From Lachnospiraceae bacterium UBA3850 (GTDB lineage: Bacteria > Bacillota > Clostridia > Lachnospirales > Lachnospiraceae): a stretch of 22,880 nt of DNA. The stretch lies in the NCBI GenBank assembly GCA_002392655.1, contig DGHK01000052.1, positions 46,935-69,814 of the forward strand, written 5' to 3'. This document shows positions 14,921 through 22,880 of this stretch, piece by piece. Within the stretch, counting starts at the first letter, position 1. Each line of letters begins with the position of its first letter. The translations under genes and the position numbers were made by a program. The notes under the pieces were generated by a model, which was not told where the DNA came from, did not search any database, and worked only from the letters and a program-made list of their open reading frames with translations.

Positions 14921-15955
14921 ATGGAAATGCAAATGGAATTCGTGAAGAAGCTTCCTACCCCACAGGAGATTAAGGAGGAGTATCCTATATCGGATAGAAT
15001 AAAGAAAATCAAGGAAGAACGTGACCAGGAGATAATGGATATCTTCGCGGGTAAGAGTGATAAGTTCCTTATGATCATCGGTCCTTGTTCTGCAGACAAT
15101 GAGGATGCTGTAGTTGACTACATGCATCGACTTGTAGGAGTACAGGAGAAGATCAAGGACAAGATATTTATAATACCAAGAGTATATACAAATAAACCTC
15201 GTACAACAGGAACAGGCTACAAGGGAATGCTTCATCAGCCTGATCCGGAAGGTCATGAGGATATGCTTGCGGGAATCGTTGCAATCCGTCGTATGCACAC
15301 CAGAGTAGTAGAGGAGACAGGTTTTACCTGTGCGGAGGAGATGCTTTATCCGGGAAATCACAGATATCTCTCAGATCTGCTCTCATATATCGCAGTCGGA
15401 GCGCGTTCAGTCGAAGATCAGGAGCATAGAATCGTATCATCAGGTGTTGGTATCCCTGTTGGTATGAAGAATCCGCCAAGTGGTGATATATCTGTTATGA
15501 TGAATGCTATCACAGCGGCTCAGTCACCACAGGATTTCATCTATAGAGGATGGGAAGTAAGATCCAAGGGAAATCCTTATGCACATGCTATCATGCGCGG
15601 ATATATAGATAATCTCGGTCACAGCAAGCCAAACTACCACTATGAGGATCTAATCAGTGTATATGAGGAATATCAGAAGAGAGATCTCCAGCATCCGGCA
15701 ATCATAGTAGATACAAATCATGCAAATTCCAATAAGAAATATCTGGAGCAGATCAGGATTGCAAAGGATATCATGCATAGCCGTCATGTTTCACCTGAGC
15801 TTAGAAAGCTGGTAAAGGGTCTTATGACAGAAAGCTATATAGAGGATGGTGCACAGAAGATAGGAGATGGTGTATATGGAAAGTCAATCACTGATCCTTG
15901 TCTTGGATGGGAGAAGACAGAAAAGCTTCTTCTCGAGCTCGCAGAAATTGTTTAA
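14921..15955 (+). CDS. aroF: Class I DAHP synthase (3-deoxy-7-phosphoheptulonate synthase)
   Basis: The enzyme condenses phosphoenolpyruvate with erythrose 4-phosphate, the first step of the shikimate pathway to aromatic amino acids. The 344 residues match the AroF/G/H (class I-alpha) type. MIIGPCSADNEDAV carries the metal-ligand cysteine (C56). Other blocks are PRVYTNKPRTTGTGYKG, ARSVEDQEHRIVSSGVGIPV with the metal His region, PVGMKNPPSGD and IVDTNHANSNKKYLEQ. The last replaces the usual DCSHANS with DTNHANS. AAGGAGG lies 8 bases before the ATG. Two genes follow at 30 and 21 bases and may form an operon. No feedback domain is added beyond the N-terminal extension, so the allosteric type cannot be read off. 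Confidence 0.96.
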   Translation: MEMQMEFVKKLPTPQEIKEEYPISDRIKKIKEERDQEIMDIFAGKSDKFLMIIGPCSADNEDAVVDYMHRLVGVQEKIKDKIFIIPRVYTNKPRTTGTGYKGMLHQPDPEGHEDMLAGIVAIRRMHTRVVEETGFTCAEEMLYPGNHRYLSDLLSYIAVGARSVEDQEHRIVSSGVGIPVGMKNPPSGDISVMMNAITAAQSPQDFIYRGWEVRSKGNPYAHAIMRGYIDNLGHSKPNYHYEDLISVYEEYQKRDLQHPAIIVDTNHANSNKKYLEQIRIAKDIMHSRHVSPELRKLVKGLMTESYIEDGAQKIGDGVYGKSITDPCLGWEKTEKLLLELAEIV

Positions 15956-15985
15956 TTACGGAAGAACGATATACGTATATTCATA

Positions 15986-16762
15986 ATGAAAGAAATAGAT
16001 AAAACTCAGAATAAAACTAAACATATGATAACAATGCTGAGTAATCCTTATGTTAGCGTAGGTGGCTCCTTCGGCGGTAACCAGAGTTGGTTTGAAACCC
16101 TTGAGAATAAAAAGCGAGGTGAAAGAATCAGGGACTATGGCTGCGGTCTTATAGCAGTCGGAGATATAATCCTGTATATTACGGGATACGATATCATAAA
16201 TGAAACAGCTGCAATTAAGTCTGAGGGTAAGCAGACTGTGGTTTCCGGAGCGGAGTTGGACAGCGAAACCTACAGAGATTATATCCTGTCTATCGAAAAG
16301 AAGTTCTTCCATGTGCTTCCGAAGATGGGTATATCCGGGCCTGTTCTTTCCTGGGGTATGAATCTGTACTTCTGGATGCACAGAAAAGAGATTAAGAAAA
16401 TCACCGGTTCAAAGTATCATAGTCGCTGGTTTGTAAGACCAAAGAAGCTACTGGAAAGAATCAAGGAAATGTTATCAAATGATATACCTGTTCTGTTCTC
16501 GGTCGGACCCGGTTTTTTTCACAAGGACAGACTGCCTCTTTATAATAAAACGCAGGAAGCCGGAAAGCTTATTTTCAAACCTGTTCAGAGAACCAAGGAT
16601 CACTATATGATAATTACCGGTGTCCTTGAAGGAGAGAAGACTATGCTGGAGATATCCTCATGGGGAACGAAGTACTATATCAGCTTTGATGAATATAAAA
16701 AGTACATAAAAAAATGCGATAATTATCTATTCAGTAATATTTTGTATATCAAAAAAAGATAA
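15986..16762 (+). CDS. Papain/C39-like cysteine peptidase-fold protein
   Basis: The 258-residue protein has an N-terminal SVGGSFGGNQSWF, then IRDYGCGLIAVGDIILYITG, where C53 at a helix start looks like a papain-fold nucleophile. Near the end, TKDHYMIITGVLEG supplies a candidate catalytic H206, and LEISSWGTKYYISFDEY resembles the NSWG block of papain-type enzymes with Ser (224-225) in place of Asn. This order (Cys, His, xSW) is that of C1/C39-like peptidases. No signal peptide is seen, so it may act in the cytoplasm. No good ribosome binding site precedes the ATG; the nearest purine run is over 20 bases away. Translation may depend on the upstream gene, or the start may be at M14 or M17. The substrate is unknown. 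Confidence 0.75.
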   Translation: MKEIDKTQNKTKHMITMLSNPYVSVGGSFGGNQSWFETLENKKRGERIRDYGCGLIAVGDIILYITGYDIINETAAIKSEGKQTVVSGAELDSETYRDYILSIEKKFFHVLPKMGISGPVLSWGMNLYFWMHRKEIKKITGSKYHSRWFVRPKKLLERIKEMLSNDIPVLFSVGPGFFHKDRLPLYNKTQEAGKLIFKPVQRTKDHYMIITGVLEGEKTMLEISSWGTKYYISFDEYKKYIKKCDNYLFSNILYIKKR

Positions 16763-16783
16763 CGTATTTCAGAAAGGATAACT

Positions 16784-17053
16784 ATGATCAGACGACATAT
16801 GTTTATATCCGGAGATGTTCAGGGAGTGGGTTTCAGATACAGAGCCAACTATGCGGCCAAGAGGCTGGGACTTACCGGATATGTTCGGAATCTGTACGAT
16901 GGAAGAGTTGAACTTGAGGTTCAGGGAGAACGAGAACTGATAAGTCGATTTCTGGCTGAAATTGATGCCGGCAGCTTCGTTCATATGGAAGATATAGAGG
17001 AAAAGGATATGCCGCTTGATCTCGATGAGAAAGCATTTCATGTAAAAAGATGA
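16784..17053 (+). CDS. acyP: Acylphosphatase
   Basis: Acylphosphatase hydrolyses carboxyl-phosphate bonds such as acetyl or carbamoyl phosphate. The 89-residue protein is full length and has both signatures: ISGDVQGVGFRYRANYAAKR with catalytic R18, and GLTGYVRNLYDGRVELEVQG with catalytic N36. An AGAAAGGA ribosome binding site precedes the ATG. It is 21 bases after the peptidase-like gene and is the last gene of the + strand group, since its stop codon lies inside the terminator. Confidence 0.96.
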   Translation: MIRRHMFISGDVQGVGFRYRANYAAKRLGLTGYVRNLYDGRVELEVQGERELISRFLAEIDAGSFVHMEDIEEKDMPLDLDEKAFHVKR

Positions 17054-17085
17054 CAACTTAGCCTGAGCTAAGCTGTCATCTTTTT
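17044..17085. terminator. Bidirectional terminator between acyP and ddh
   Basis: AAAAAGATGACA (17044-17055) pairs with TGTCATCTTTTT (17074-17085), continued by CTTAGC/GCTAAG around loop CTGA. Both strands end in a run of T residues, so it can stop + strand transcripts of acyP and - strand transcripts of ddh. It overlaps the acyP stop codon. Confidence 0.93.
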
Positions 17086-17112
17086 GATTTCTCCTTTGAT
17101 TTAAAACTTGGA

Positions 17113-18120
17113 TTAAAGCATATGTGCACGTATCTCTTCGCCACTCAGAGGAGACAGAAGAGCAGGTGCTATATCAAATACAGTCTTTGCTCCGGAGTCA
17201 CCACTCTGGTTCATACGATATGCAGCTCTCGCATATGCAGTTAGAACAGAACCTGTAAACTCGGGATTAGAGTCTAGCTTCAGACTATATTCAATAACAT
17301 GTTTATTTACAGGAGCAGTGCTTCCGTCAGCATTTGTGCATCCGCCGGTTGTTCCGGAGTAGATAACTGAACCGCCGTGTGGGAGACCGCTGTGCTCAGC
17401 CTTCATCTCATCCTCAGAGATAAAGTAAACAGTTGTATCATAATCAGCGAAATAGTTTGGCATAGTAACTATCTCCTGTGTTATCTTCTCCTTATCAGCA
17501 CCTTCCTCAGCGACTACATAACAAACTCTTGTATGCTTCTGTCTGGTAGAAAGCTGTGGATTCTCGCCGGCACGTACTGAATCAAGTGCCTGAGGAACCG
17601 GAACGGTATACTGTCTTGCGTCCTTTACTCCGTCGATACGTCTGATTGCATCGGAATGTCCCTGACTTACACCACGTCCCCAGAATGTATAAGCATTTCC
17701 GCCAGGAAGTACTGAAGCGCTGTAGAGACGATTGATAGAGAACATTCCCGGATCCCATCCGCACGAGATGATACCTATCTTGCCAGCTTCCTTTGCGGCA
17801 GTATCTACATTTGCAAAATGTTGTGGGATATTTGCGTGTGTATCAAATGAATCTATGACATTAAAGAGCTTAGCGTACTTCGGTGTCATCTCCGGAAGGT
17901 CTGTCGCTGAACCACCACAGATGATAAGAACGTCAACCTTATCCGTCATCTCAGGAAGCTTATCAGTATGATAAACAGGAACGCCGCTGTCAATCTTTAC
18001 GCTGGCGGGATCTCGTCTGGAAAATACACCTACAAGCTCCATATCATCGCATACATTTACTGCTTTTTCTACTCCACGGCCCAGATTACCATAGCCGAGG
18101 ATTCCAATTTTAATACTCAT
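17113..18120 (-). CDS. ddh: meso-Diaminopimelate D-dehydrogenase
   Basis: The enzyme reductively aminates tetrahydrodipicolinate to meso-diaminopimelate with NADPH in one step, feeding lysine and peptidoglycan synthesis. The 335-residue protein starts MSIKIGILGYGNLGRGVEKA, a Rossmann dinucleotide motif (GYGNLG). It continues with VGVFSRRDP, CGGSATDLPEMTPKYAK, DSFDTHANIP, SCGWDPGMFSINRL, and FWGRGVSQGHSDAIRRI, all Ddh family blocks. The chosen ATG at 18120 has GGAGG 8 bases upstream. An in-frame ATG at 18135 overlaps that site and is rejected. It points toward acyP and ends at the shared terminator. It may be read from the lipoprotein transcript or a weak promoter in the 83-base gap. Confidence 0.97.
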   Translation of the reverse strand: MSIKIGILGYGNLGRGVEKAVNVCDDMELVGVFSRRDPASVKIDSGVPVYHTDKLPEMTDKVDVLIICGGSATDLPEMTPKYAKLFNVIDSFDTHANIPQHFANVDTAAKEAGKIGIISCGWDPGMFSINRLYSASVLPGGNAYTFWGRGVSQGHSDAIRRIDGVKDARQYTVPVPQALDSVRAGENPQLSTRQKHTRVCYVVAEEGADKEKITQEIVTMPNYFADYDTTVYFISEDEMKAEHSGLPHGGSVIYSGTTGGCTNADGSTAPVNKHVIEYSLKLDSNPEFTGSVLTAYARAAYRMNQSGDSGAKTVFDIAPALLSPLSGEEIRAHML

Positions 18121-18140
18121 CTTATATACCTCCATAAAAC

Positions 18141-18168
18141 ATATGGCGCCAAGAAATTGACGCCATAT
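18141..18168 (-). terminator. Hairpin between the lipoprotein gene and ddh
   Basis: ATATGGCG (18141-18148) and CGCCATAT (18161-18168) form an 8-pair stem. Read on the - strand it is followed by GTTTTA, a short T tract, so it may be a weak terminator of the lipoprotein gene. It ends only 10 bases before the ddh ribosome binding site and could instead affect ddh translation. Confidence 0.5.
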
Positions 18169-18203
18169 AAAATAATGTATTCAGTTTAACACATTTTTAA
18201 AAA

Positions 18204-19166
18204 TTAGTCATTAAGTGAAGATGACCAAGTATAGCTTGAGTAGGTTTCCTGACCATTATCAACCTTGAATGTTATATAGAGGAAATCACCATTTTCTGTC
18301 TCCCACTTATAAGCGTGTCTCTCATCATCAAATGCACCATCCCACCATGGAGCGCCGTCAGCACCAAAATGCTCTTTGCATTCTTCATATGTAGGATATG
18401 TTCCCATCTCAATACCGTGGAGCCAGTCAAAAGTTTCCTTAAGCTTATCAAAGCTTACGATACCTGTTGCTTCAGGATTTGACTTACCATAGTCATCATG
18501 TGTTTCGCTATCAGCCTCTTTGCTGTCATCAGTATCATCTGTTGATGAATCATCAGAATCATCACTTGAACTTGAGAAGTCACCGATCTTGACACTGTCA
18601 ATGATTGCTCTGAATTCATCGTTTGCAATAGCATCCTTGTTATTGTCTGAACCGTGGATATAGATACCTGAAACATTGTTGTAGTATCCATCTGAAGACT
18701 TTACTTCGTCTTCAAGTGAAATGATGTACTCAAGTGAGTGACCCATAAAGTCATCATCATACTCGAAGAGATAACCTGTGTAATCACCAACCTTGATTTC
18801 TTCAGGTGTATCATCTAATTTCTTGAGGTTATCAAGCTTCTCCTCTACGAAATCAAGACCATCAAGTGTTGCGATAAACAGATTTGTATTCTTTGTTGGA
18901 TCAATACCGATAAGATCAGCAAGATCTGATGGTTCCGGTTCCTTGTAGAGTGCAGGATCATAAGTTACGGTAAAGATACCGTGGAACTTATCAAGCTCTA
19001 CTCTCTCTCCGTTAGTCTGTGCAGCTGCTTCAGTTGTTTCTGCTTCTGTAGCTGCTGTGGTAGCCTCTGTGGTTGCTTCTGTTTTGTCTTCCTTCTTATC
19101 ACCGCATGCTGTAGCAAATGTAAGCATAGAAGCGGCAAGGAGAAGAATTCCTAACTTCTTCTTCAT
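18204..19166 (-). CDS. Putative lipoprotein with acidic low-complexity linkers
   Basis: The 320-residue protein has a lipoprotein signal: MKKK, a hydrophobic stretch, then FATAC with C21 as the lipidated cysteine (the -3 residue is Ala rather than the usual Leu). Next comes a Thr/Glu/Ala-rich linker (about 25-50), then a first domain of about 150 residues containing FHGIFTVTYDPALY. A Ser/Asp linker (SSSSDDSDDSSTDDTDDS, about 200-217) follows. The last 75 residues (WLHGIEMGTYPTYEECKEHF, then APWWDG and FLYITFKVDNGQ) resemble BLIP-like repeats such as those in DUF3862-type proteins; this is an impression, not a search. GGGAGGG precedes the ATG. It would be anchored outside the membrane. Function unknown. 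Confidence 0.88.
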   Translation of the reverse strand: MKKKLGILLLAASMLTFATACGDKKEDKTEATTEATTAATEAETTEAAAQTNGERVELDKFHGIFTVTYDPALYKEPEPSDLADLIGIDPTKNTNLFIATLDGLDFVEEKLDNLKKLDDTPEEIKVGDYTGYLFEYDDDFMGHSLEYIISLEDEVKSSDGYYNNVSGIYIHGSDNNKDAIANDEFRAIIDSVKIGDFSSSSDDSDDSSTDDTDDSKEADSETHDDYGKSNPEATGIVSFDKLKETFDWLHGIEMGTYPTYEECKEHFGADGAPWWDGAFDDERHAYKWETENGDFLYITFKVDNGQETYSSYTWSSSLND

Positions 19167-19218
19167 ATAAAGACCCTCCCTTCATCATTTTGCCTCAATG
19201 AAAAACGAAATCAGCAAT

Positions 19219-19247
19219 AATTTAACATAAATGACATAAATTGTAAA
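19219..19247 (-). promoter_or_regulatory. Promoter of the lipoprotein gene
   Basis: On the - strand, TTTACA (plus-strand 19242-19247) and TAAATT (19219-19224) are separated by exactly 17 bases, about 53 bases before the start codon. Both boxes match five of six consensus positions. Confidence 0.8.
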
Positions 19248-19395
19248 GTCTGGGGGCTTTTGGTTAAAGCCGGTACACTAAATATAGTAGAATTACGAAT
19301 CATACAGAGAAGATTTTGTGAATAAATGAAAAAACAAATAATTAACAAATTTGAAATATATTTTTTATGCAATATGCACAAAACAGTTGGACATT

Positions 19396-19424
19396 TTGAC
19401 GAATGTGCCATGTTCACCTAGTTT
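19396..19424 (+). promoter_or_regulatory. Possible promoter of the surface-protein gene
   Basis: TTGACG (19396-19401) and TAGTTT (19419-19424) are 17 bases apart. The -35 is good, the -10 poor (three of six). If used, the transcript would have a leader of about 240 bases. The stretch from 19250 to 19395 is AT-rich and shows nothing else. Confidence 0.35.
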
Positions 19425-19479
19425 TCACTTGAATATAGGGGGGTTGCTTGTTAAACTCCTTATAAGTATGTGGTTGAAG

Positions 19480-19663
19480 TGGGCTTGGTGCGCCCTGTGG
19501 CACTTTATATCGATATTTCCTGGCGATATAAAGTATTACAGGAAGTGCTGGAGTCGAGAGCTTATCCAGGAAATTCAGAGCTTTCAACTAGCCATGCGAA
19601 GACCCGTACAACAACGTAGAAAAACGCATCGGGGAACTTTGAGAGGGTTGCCCGGAAGGGAGA
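19480..19663 (+). ncRNA. Structured 5' leader with complementary hairpin loops
   Basis: Hairpin 1 is a perfect 11-pair stem ACTTTATATCG/CGATATAAAGT (19502-19512, 19524-19534). Hairpin 2 pairs GAGAGCTT with GAGCTTTC (19556-19563, 19578-19585). The loop of hairpin 1 contains TTTCCTGG (19516-19523) and the loop of hairpin 2 contains CCAGGAAA (19566-19573), which are perfect complements, so a kissing-loop contact is possible. GGCACTT (19499-19505) can also pair with AAGTGCT (19543-19549). Downstream, ATGCG/CGCAT (19594-19598, 19625-19629) and CCCG/CGGG (19603-19606, 19630-19633) interlock as a pseudoknot. A small GGGC/GCCC hairpin opens the region. It lies directly before the ribosome binding site of the surface-protein gene. 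It matches no riboswitch class I recognise; riboswitch or other cis-acting RNA is an inference. Confidence 0.55.
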
Positions 19664-19669
19664 AAATCT

Positions 19670-22600
19670 ATGAAACAAACTTATTTTAAGAAAGGGACAT
19701 TCAGATTGCGTGTTTGGGCTATCCTGACAGCCATTGTCATGGTACTATCTTTGATCACGCCTACTGGTATGTCTAAAGTCGAGGCGGCTCCGCAGGGGTA
19801 TTCAGTCTCTATTAATCTTTATGATTATGATAAGAAGACCCAGGCAGATCCAGAACAAGCGCTTCTTCCTAAAAATACTGAGGCACCGTTTTATGTGGTT
19901 GCTGTTGCTAAAGGAGGTACGCCGGAAGACCCTTGGACTTGTTATGCAGTAAAAACGGTTGATAAACTTGAGAGTAAGAATACCGTGATTACGTTCGACC
20001 AAAAAGACTTCAGAATAGATGTTTATAATGGAGATACATTTATTAGAAATGATTATAATATTCCACCAGGGGGATGGGTTCCTGAGGGACATTATGATCC
20101 TACTAAGTATACGATGGAGTCTGTTACATTATATAGAGCAAATGATGGACTTCGAAGGGACCAGGTTAGGATAGGTGGACTATATAGTGGTCAGGATATT
20201 TCTTATGAAGATATGGTCGCTCAATTAGATATGTATGATGCGGCACCATATGGATATAAGTTTCTTGGATCATCTGCATCTAGGGATTCTGGCAAGATTG
20301 AACTATATAGGTCAGATTATAAGGCTCAATATGAGCTGCGTCTCACTGTAGAAGGTGAAGGTAAAGCTATATCAGAAGATGATGGTTATTATGCACTTGT
20401 TGATGTATTACATAGTAATAATGACCATACTTATTTTGTTGGAAAGCTTTCCACAGATGGCACAGAAGGTACAAAGGCTTATACGGTTGATAAATGGCTA
20501 AATAGTTCTGGTGGAACTGCTGCTGACCAGATATTTACAGGAAATGAGACTAGCAGAACAATTACTGTTATGAAGTTGAAAGACGGTATGACTGCTGATA
20601 CTGCTCAGATTATTAGTAAGGGTGACATGCTTTCAAAACTTAGTGAAGGTGATATGGTAGGTTCCTATGTATTTAAGGAGATTAATACTGCTGATGACGG
20701 CGGAGATGATACTACTCATATCAAGAAGTATTACGATGAAATAGTTCTTGAAGGAATTGAAGCTACACATGATTATGACTATCTTACTGTTCTTAATGAT
20801 TCAGTAAACTATGGTGTTGTTGCAAATTCTATAGATCTTCAGGGACATAGTCAGACTAATATTGCCACAAATCTTTATAAGGGAACCACAAATATAGATT
20901 CAAATCTTTCTGGTCCTATTGATACGAGTATAGATGAGAAGTTCTGTGGATCTGCGCCTGGAGTTACTCTTGCAACAGAGATTGATGGAAAGCTTTGGTT
21001 TGGTGGAGAAACTAAAACTACTCCAGTAGTTATTACAGGTGATGATTTAGATAAGGTTTATGCCACAAATAAAGATGGCGAGGCCGATAGAATTATTAAG
21101 GTTCATGATGACCCTGAAAATGTTAAAGCGATTGTTGATGGTCTTATATCAGAAATGCAGGTAGTATCTGCGGATATGGCAAAAAAACCAGCAACACTTA
21201 AACCTACAGTTCTTGATGCTCAAAGAACTAAGATATTAATTGATTCAACTGGATTACCTGATGATGCGACTATATATATAGATGCGGATGATTATCTGGA
21301 TGCTATTAAGAGTCCTAGAGGAGTTACGATTAATAAAAAACCTGATCAGGTGATTGTTTTCAACTTCAAGAATACAACTGATGTTGAAAAGATAAATGAA
21401 TTATATGTTAATTCCGGAGATGGAAATGGTTATCAGAACACAAATACTGTGTGGAATGATGCTACAGATGTCCAGAATAATTATGCAGATACTATATCAC
21501 GTCATATAGTTTGGAATATGGCAAGCGTTGAATCACTTGGAGGAATGAATATGGCAGGTGGTATGTTCCTTCTTCCAAAGAGTACATCAACTGCTAAAGT
21601 CGGAGGAACATCCTGTGGATGGTTCGTTAGTGCCGGTGCAATAGAACTTGGAGTAGGTGGAGAGTTCCACTTCGTATACAGAGATTTAGGACAGAATGTA
21701 AAGAAAAACATAAATCTGTATAAGACTGTTGATGGTGAAACACCTAGTGCTTCTCAAGTCTTTGATTTTACAGTCGAAAGATATGACGAGGGTGCATTCA
21801 AACCTATAAAGACATCTGATGGTGAGGGTGGATCAAAGGATTATGTAGCAAATAATAATAAGAATATTATCACGATACCTCTTACCGAAATGAATGAAGG
21901 CAAGAATATCATTCGAGTAAAAGAAAAGAAGAACCCTGCATTTATGGATAATGACCAGGAGTTCTATGCTGTATTTAATGTAAAGATTATCAGTTCTGGT
22001 GGAATAGAGATAAAGATCCCTGGAGCAGTTAAGTTCTATACAGAGTTTGATGATGCTGCTGGAGATGTAAAGGCATCAAGCGAGGTAACAGATAAGGCAA
22101 CATTTAAGAATAAGACTAAGGGTGGTTCTCTTACAGTTAGTAAGACTGTTGAGGCTGCTACAAAGGGAGCGATTCCACCTGAAAATGATGAGTTTGAAAT
22201 AACTCTTTCAGGAGTTCTGTCTGATGGAACTACTAAGCTAGAGGGCGAGTTCCCTGTTGAAGGAATTGAAGGAAAAGATAAAATAACATTTGGTACAGAT
22301 GGTAAGGCAACATTTAAAATTAAGAAGGATGGAGCTGTTACAGTTTCAAGTCTTCCGAAGGATGCAACAATTACTGTATCAGAGGCTGCACATGATGATT
22401 ATTCACTTTCAACAGATGCGGCTGATTTAGTTGCAGTTATTTCTGATACAGAAGGGAAGAGTGTTGGACTTACAAATCAGTATTTAACAAGTGATCTAGA
22501 AGTTACAAAGAGTGTTACAGGTGACACTAATGATGCTAATTACAATCCAAATGAGAAGTATACAGTTGCTGTTTTGTTTGATAAGGCAGGAACTTATACA

Positions 22601-22880
22601 GTAGTTGCACCGGAATCAACTGGTCCGGTTGCAACATCATTTGAAGCAGGCGTTGCAATTGAGTACACAATAAAGGCTGGACAGATATTAAGAATTACTG
22701 GAATTCCTCAGAGCGCTACATACACAGTAGTTGAGAGACCGCTTACTCTAGTGCAGGAGGCTGCTGGATATGAGGCTGTAGATGTAACAAATCCTACGGC
22801 TCAGATGGGTACAACAAATAAAAAGTCAACAGTTAACAATAGATACACAGCACCTAAAGGTAAGATAATAATCACCAAGA
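19670..22880 (+). CDS. Large secreted adhesin-like surface protein (3' end outside window)
   Basis: The frame is open from ATG 19670 to the window end, 1070 codons, with GGGAG 7 bases before the start. A signal peptide is clear: basic start MKQTYFKKGTFRLR, hydrophobic core to about residue 33, probable cleavage after VEA (residue 39). Residues about 370-660 look like a choice-of-anchor A adhesin domain (YGVVANSIDLQGHSQTNIAT at its start, GGMFLLPKSTS and GGEFHFVYRDL at its end). Then come a beta-rich module (INLYKTVDGETPSASQVFDF, about 685-820) and pilin/DUF7601-like repeats (GSLTVSKTVEAATKG; SDLEVTKSVTGD). A sortase signal would be expected beyond the window. The role is likely cell-surface adhesion; domain names are by eye. 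Confidence 0.85.
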   Translation, partial: MKQTYFKKGTFRLRVWAILTAIVMVLSLITPTGMSKVEAAPQGYSVSINLYDYDKKTQADPEQALLPKNTEAPFYVVAVAKGGTPEDPWTCYAVKTVDKLESKNTVITFDQKDFRIDVYNGDTFIRNDYNIPPGGWVPEGHYDPTKYTMESVTLYRANDGLRRDQVRIGGLYSGQDISYEDMVAQLDMYDAAPYGYKFLGSSASRDSGKIELYRSDYKAQYELRLTVEGEGKAISEDDGYYALVDVLHSNNDHTYFVGKLSTDGTEGTKAYTVDKWLNSSGGTAADQIFTGNETSRTITVMKLKDGMTADTAQIISKGDMLSKLSEGDMVGSYVFKEINTADDGGDDTTHIKKYYDEIVLEGIEATHDYDYLTVLNDSVNYGVVANSIDLQGHSQTNIATNLYKGTTNIDSNLSGPIDTSIDEKFCGSAPGVTLATEIDGKLWFGGETKTTPVVITGDDLDKVYATNKDGEADRIIKVHDDPENVKAIVDGLISEMQVVSADMAKKPATLKPTVLDAQRTKILIDSTGLPDDATIYIDADDYLDAIKSPRGVTINKKPDQVIVFNFKNTTDVEKINELYVNSGDGNGYQNTNTVWNDATDVQNNYADTISRHIVWNMASVESLGGMNMAGGMFLLPKSTSTAKVGGTSCGWFVSAGAIELGVGGEFHFVYRDLGQNVKKNINLYKTVDGETPSASQVFDFTVERYDEGAFKPIKTSDGEGGSKDYVANNNKNIITIPLTEMNEGKNIIRVKEKKNPAFMDNDQEFYAVFNVKIISSGGIEIKIPGAVKFYTEFDDAAGDVKASSEVTDKATFKNKTKGGSLTVSKTVEAATKGAIPPENDEFEITLSGVLSDGTTKLEGEFPVEGIEGKDKITFGTDGKATFKIKKDGAVTVSSLPKDATITVSEAAHDDYSLSTDAADLVAVISDTEGKSVGLTNQYLTSDLEVTKSVTGDTNDANYNPNEKYTVAVLFDKAGTYTVVAPESTGPVATSFEAGVAIEYTIKAGQILRITGIPQSATYTVVERPLTLVQEAAGYEAVDVTNPTAQMGTTNKKSTVNNRYTAPKGKIIITK

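Noticed and set aside
18121..18135. Start of ddh five codons upstream
   Set aside because: That ATG overlaps the GGAGG that serves the ATG at 18120, and the added residues MEVYK are not part of the Ddh N-terminus.

Overview
The window looks like part of the chromosome of a Gram-positive anaerobe of class Clostridia, most probably family Lachnospiraceae. The basis is the S10/spc/alpha ribosomal gene order, strong AGGAGG-type ribosome binding sites, a zinc-lid adenylate kinase, a meso-diaminopimelate dehydrogenase, and a signal-peptide surface protein with pilin-like repeats. This assignment is inferred from gene content and style; no database was searched.

Region 1 (1-7636) is the distal half of the large ribosomal operon on the + strand: rplF (end), rplR, rpsE, rpmD, rplO, secY, adk, infA, rpmJ, rpsM, rpsK, rpsD, rpoA, rplQ, closed by a strong terminator. 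The gene map, often found between adk and infA, is absent. Three gaps hold RNA structure: a repeat-like element between secY and adk, a long pseudoknotted leader before rpsM, and three hairpins between rpoA and rplQ.

Region 2 (7637-12144) begins with a 142-nt sequence that folds into an almost gapless four-way junction. It is followed by a duplicated motif that carries the ribosome binding site of the next gene. Then come a fused two-domain ECF-transporter ATPase, ecfT, truA and a CstA-family transporter.

Region 3 (12141-13289) is rplM-rpsI with its own near-consensus promoter, a structured leader and a nested-palindrome terminator. The -35 box of this promoter overlaps the cstA stop codon.

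Region 4 (13312-13976) is the most interesting locus: a complete type III toxin-antitoxin module of the ToxIN/AbiQ kind. It has a promoter, two tandem 36-nt pseudoknot-forming repeats (antitoxin RNA), an intrinsic terminator and a ToxN-like endoribonuclease gene. The repeats, the terminator and the toxin are all visible directly.

Region 5 (14076-17085) holds a zinc-ribbon membrane protein, a class I DAHP synthase, a papain/C39-like cysteine peptidase-fold protein and an acylphosphatase, closed by a bidirectional terminator. Region 6 (17113-19247, - strand) holds ddh and a lipoprotein with acidic, low-complexity linkers. Region 7 (19396-22880) is a structured 5' leader with two hairpins whose loops are perfectly complementary over 8 nt. 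It precedes a large secreted adhesin-like protein that runs off the window end.
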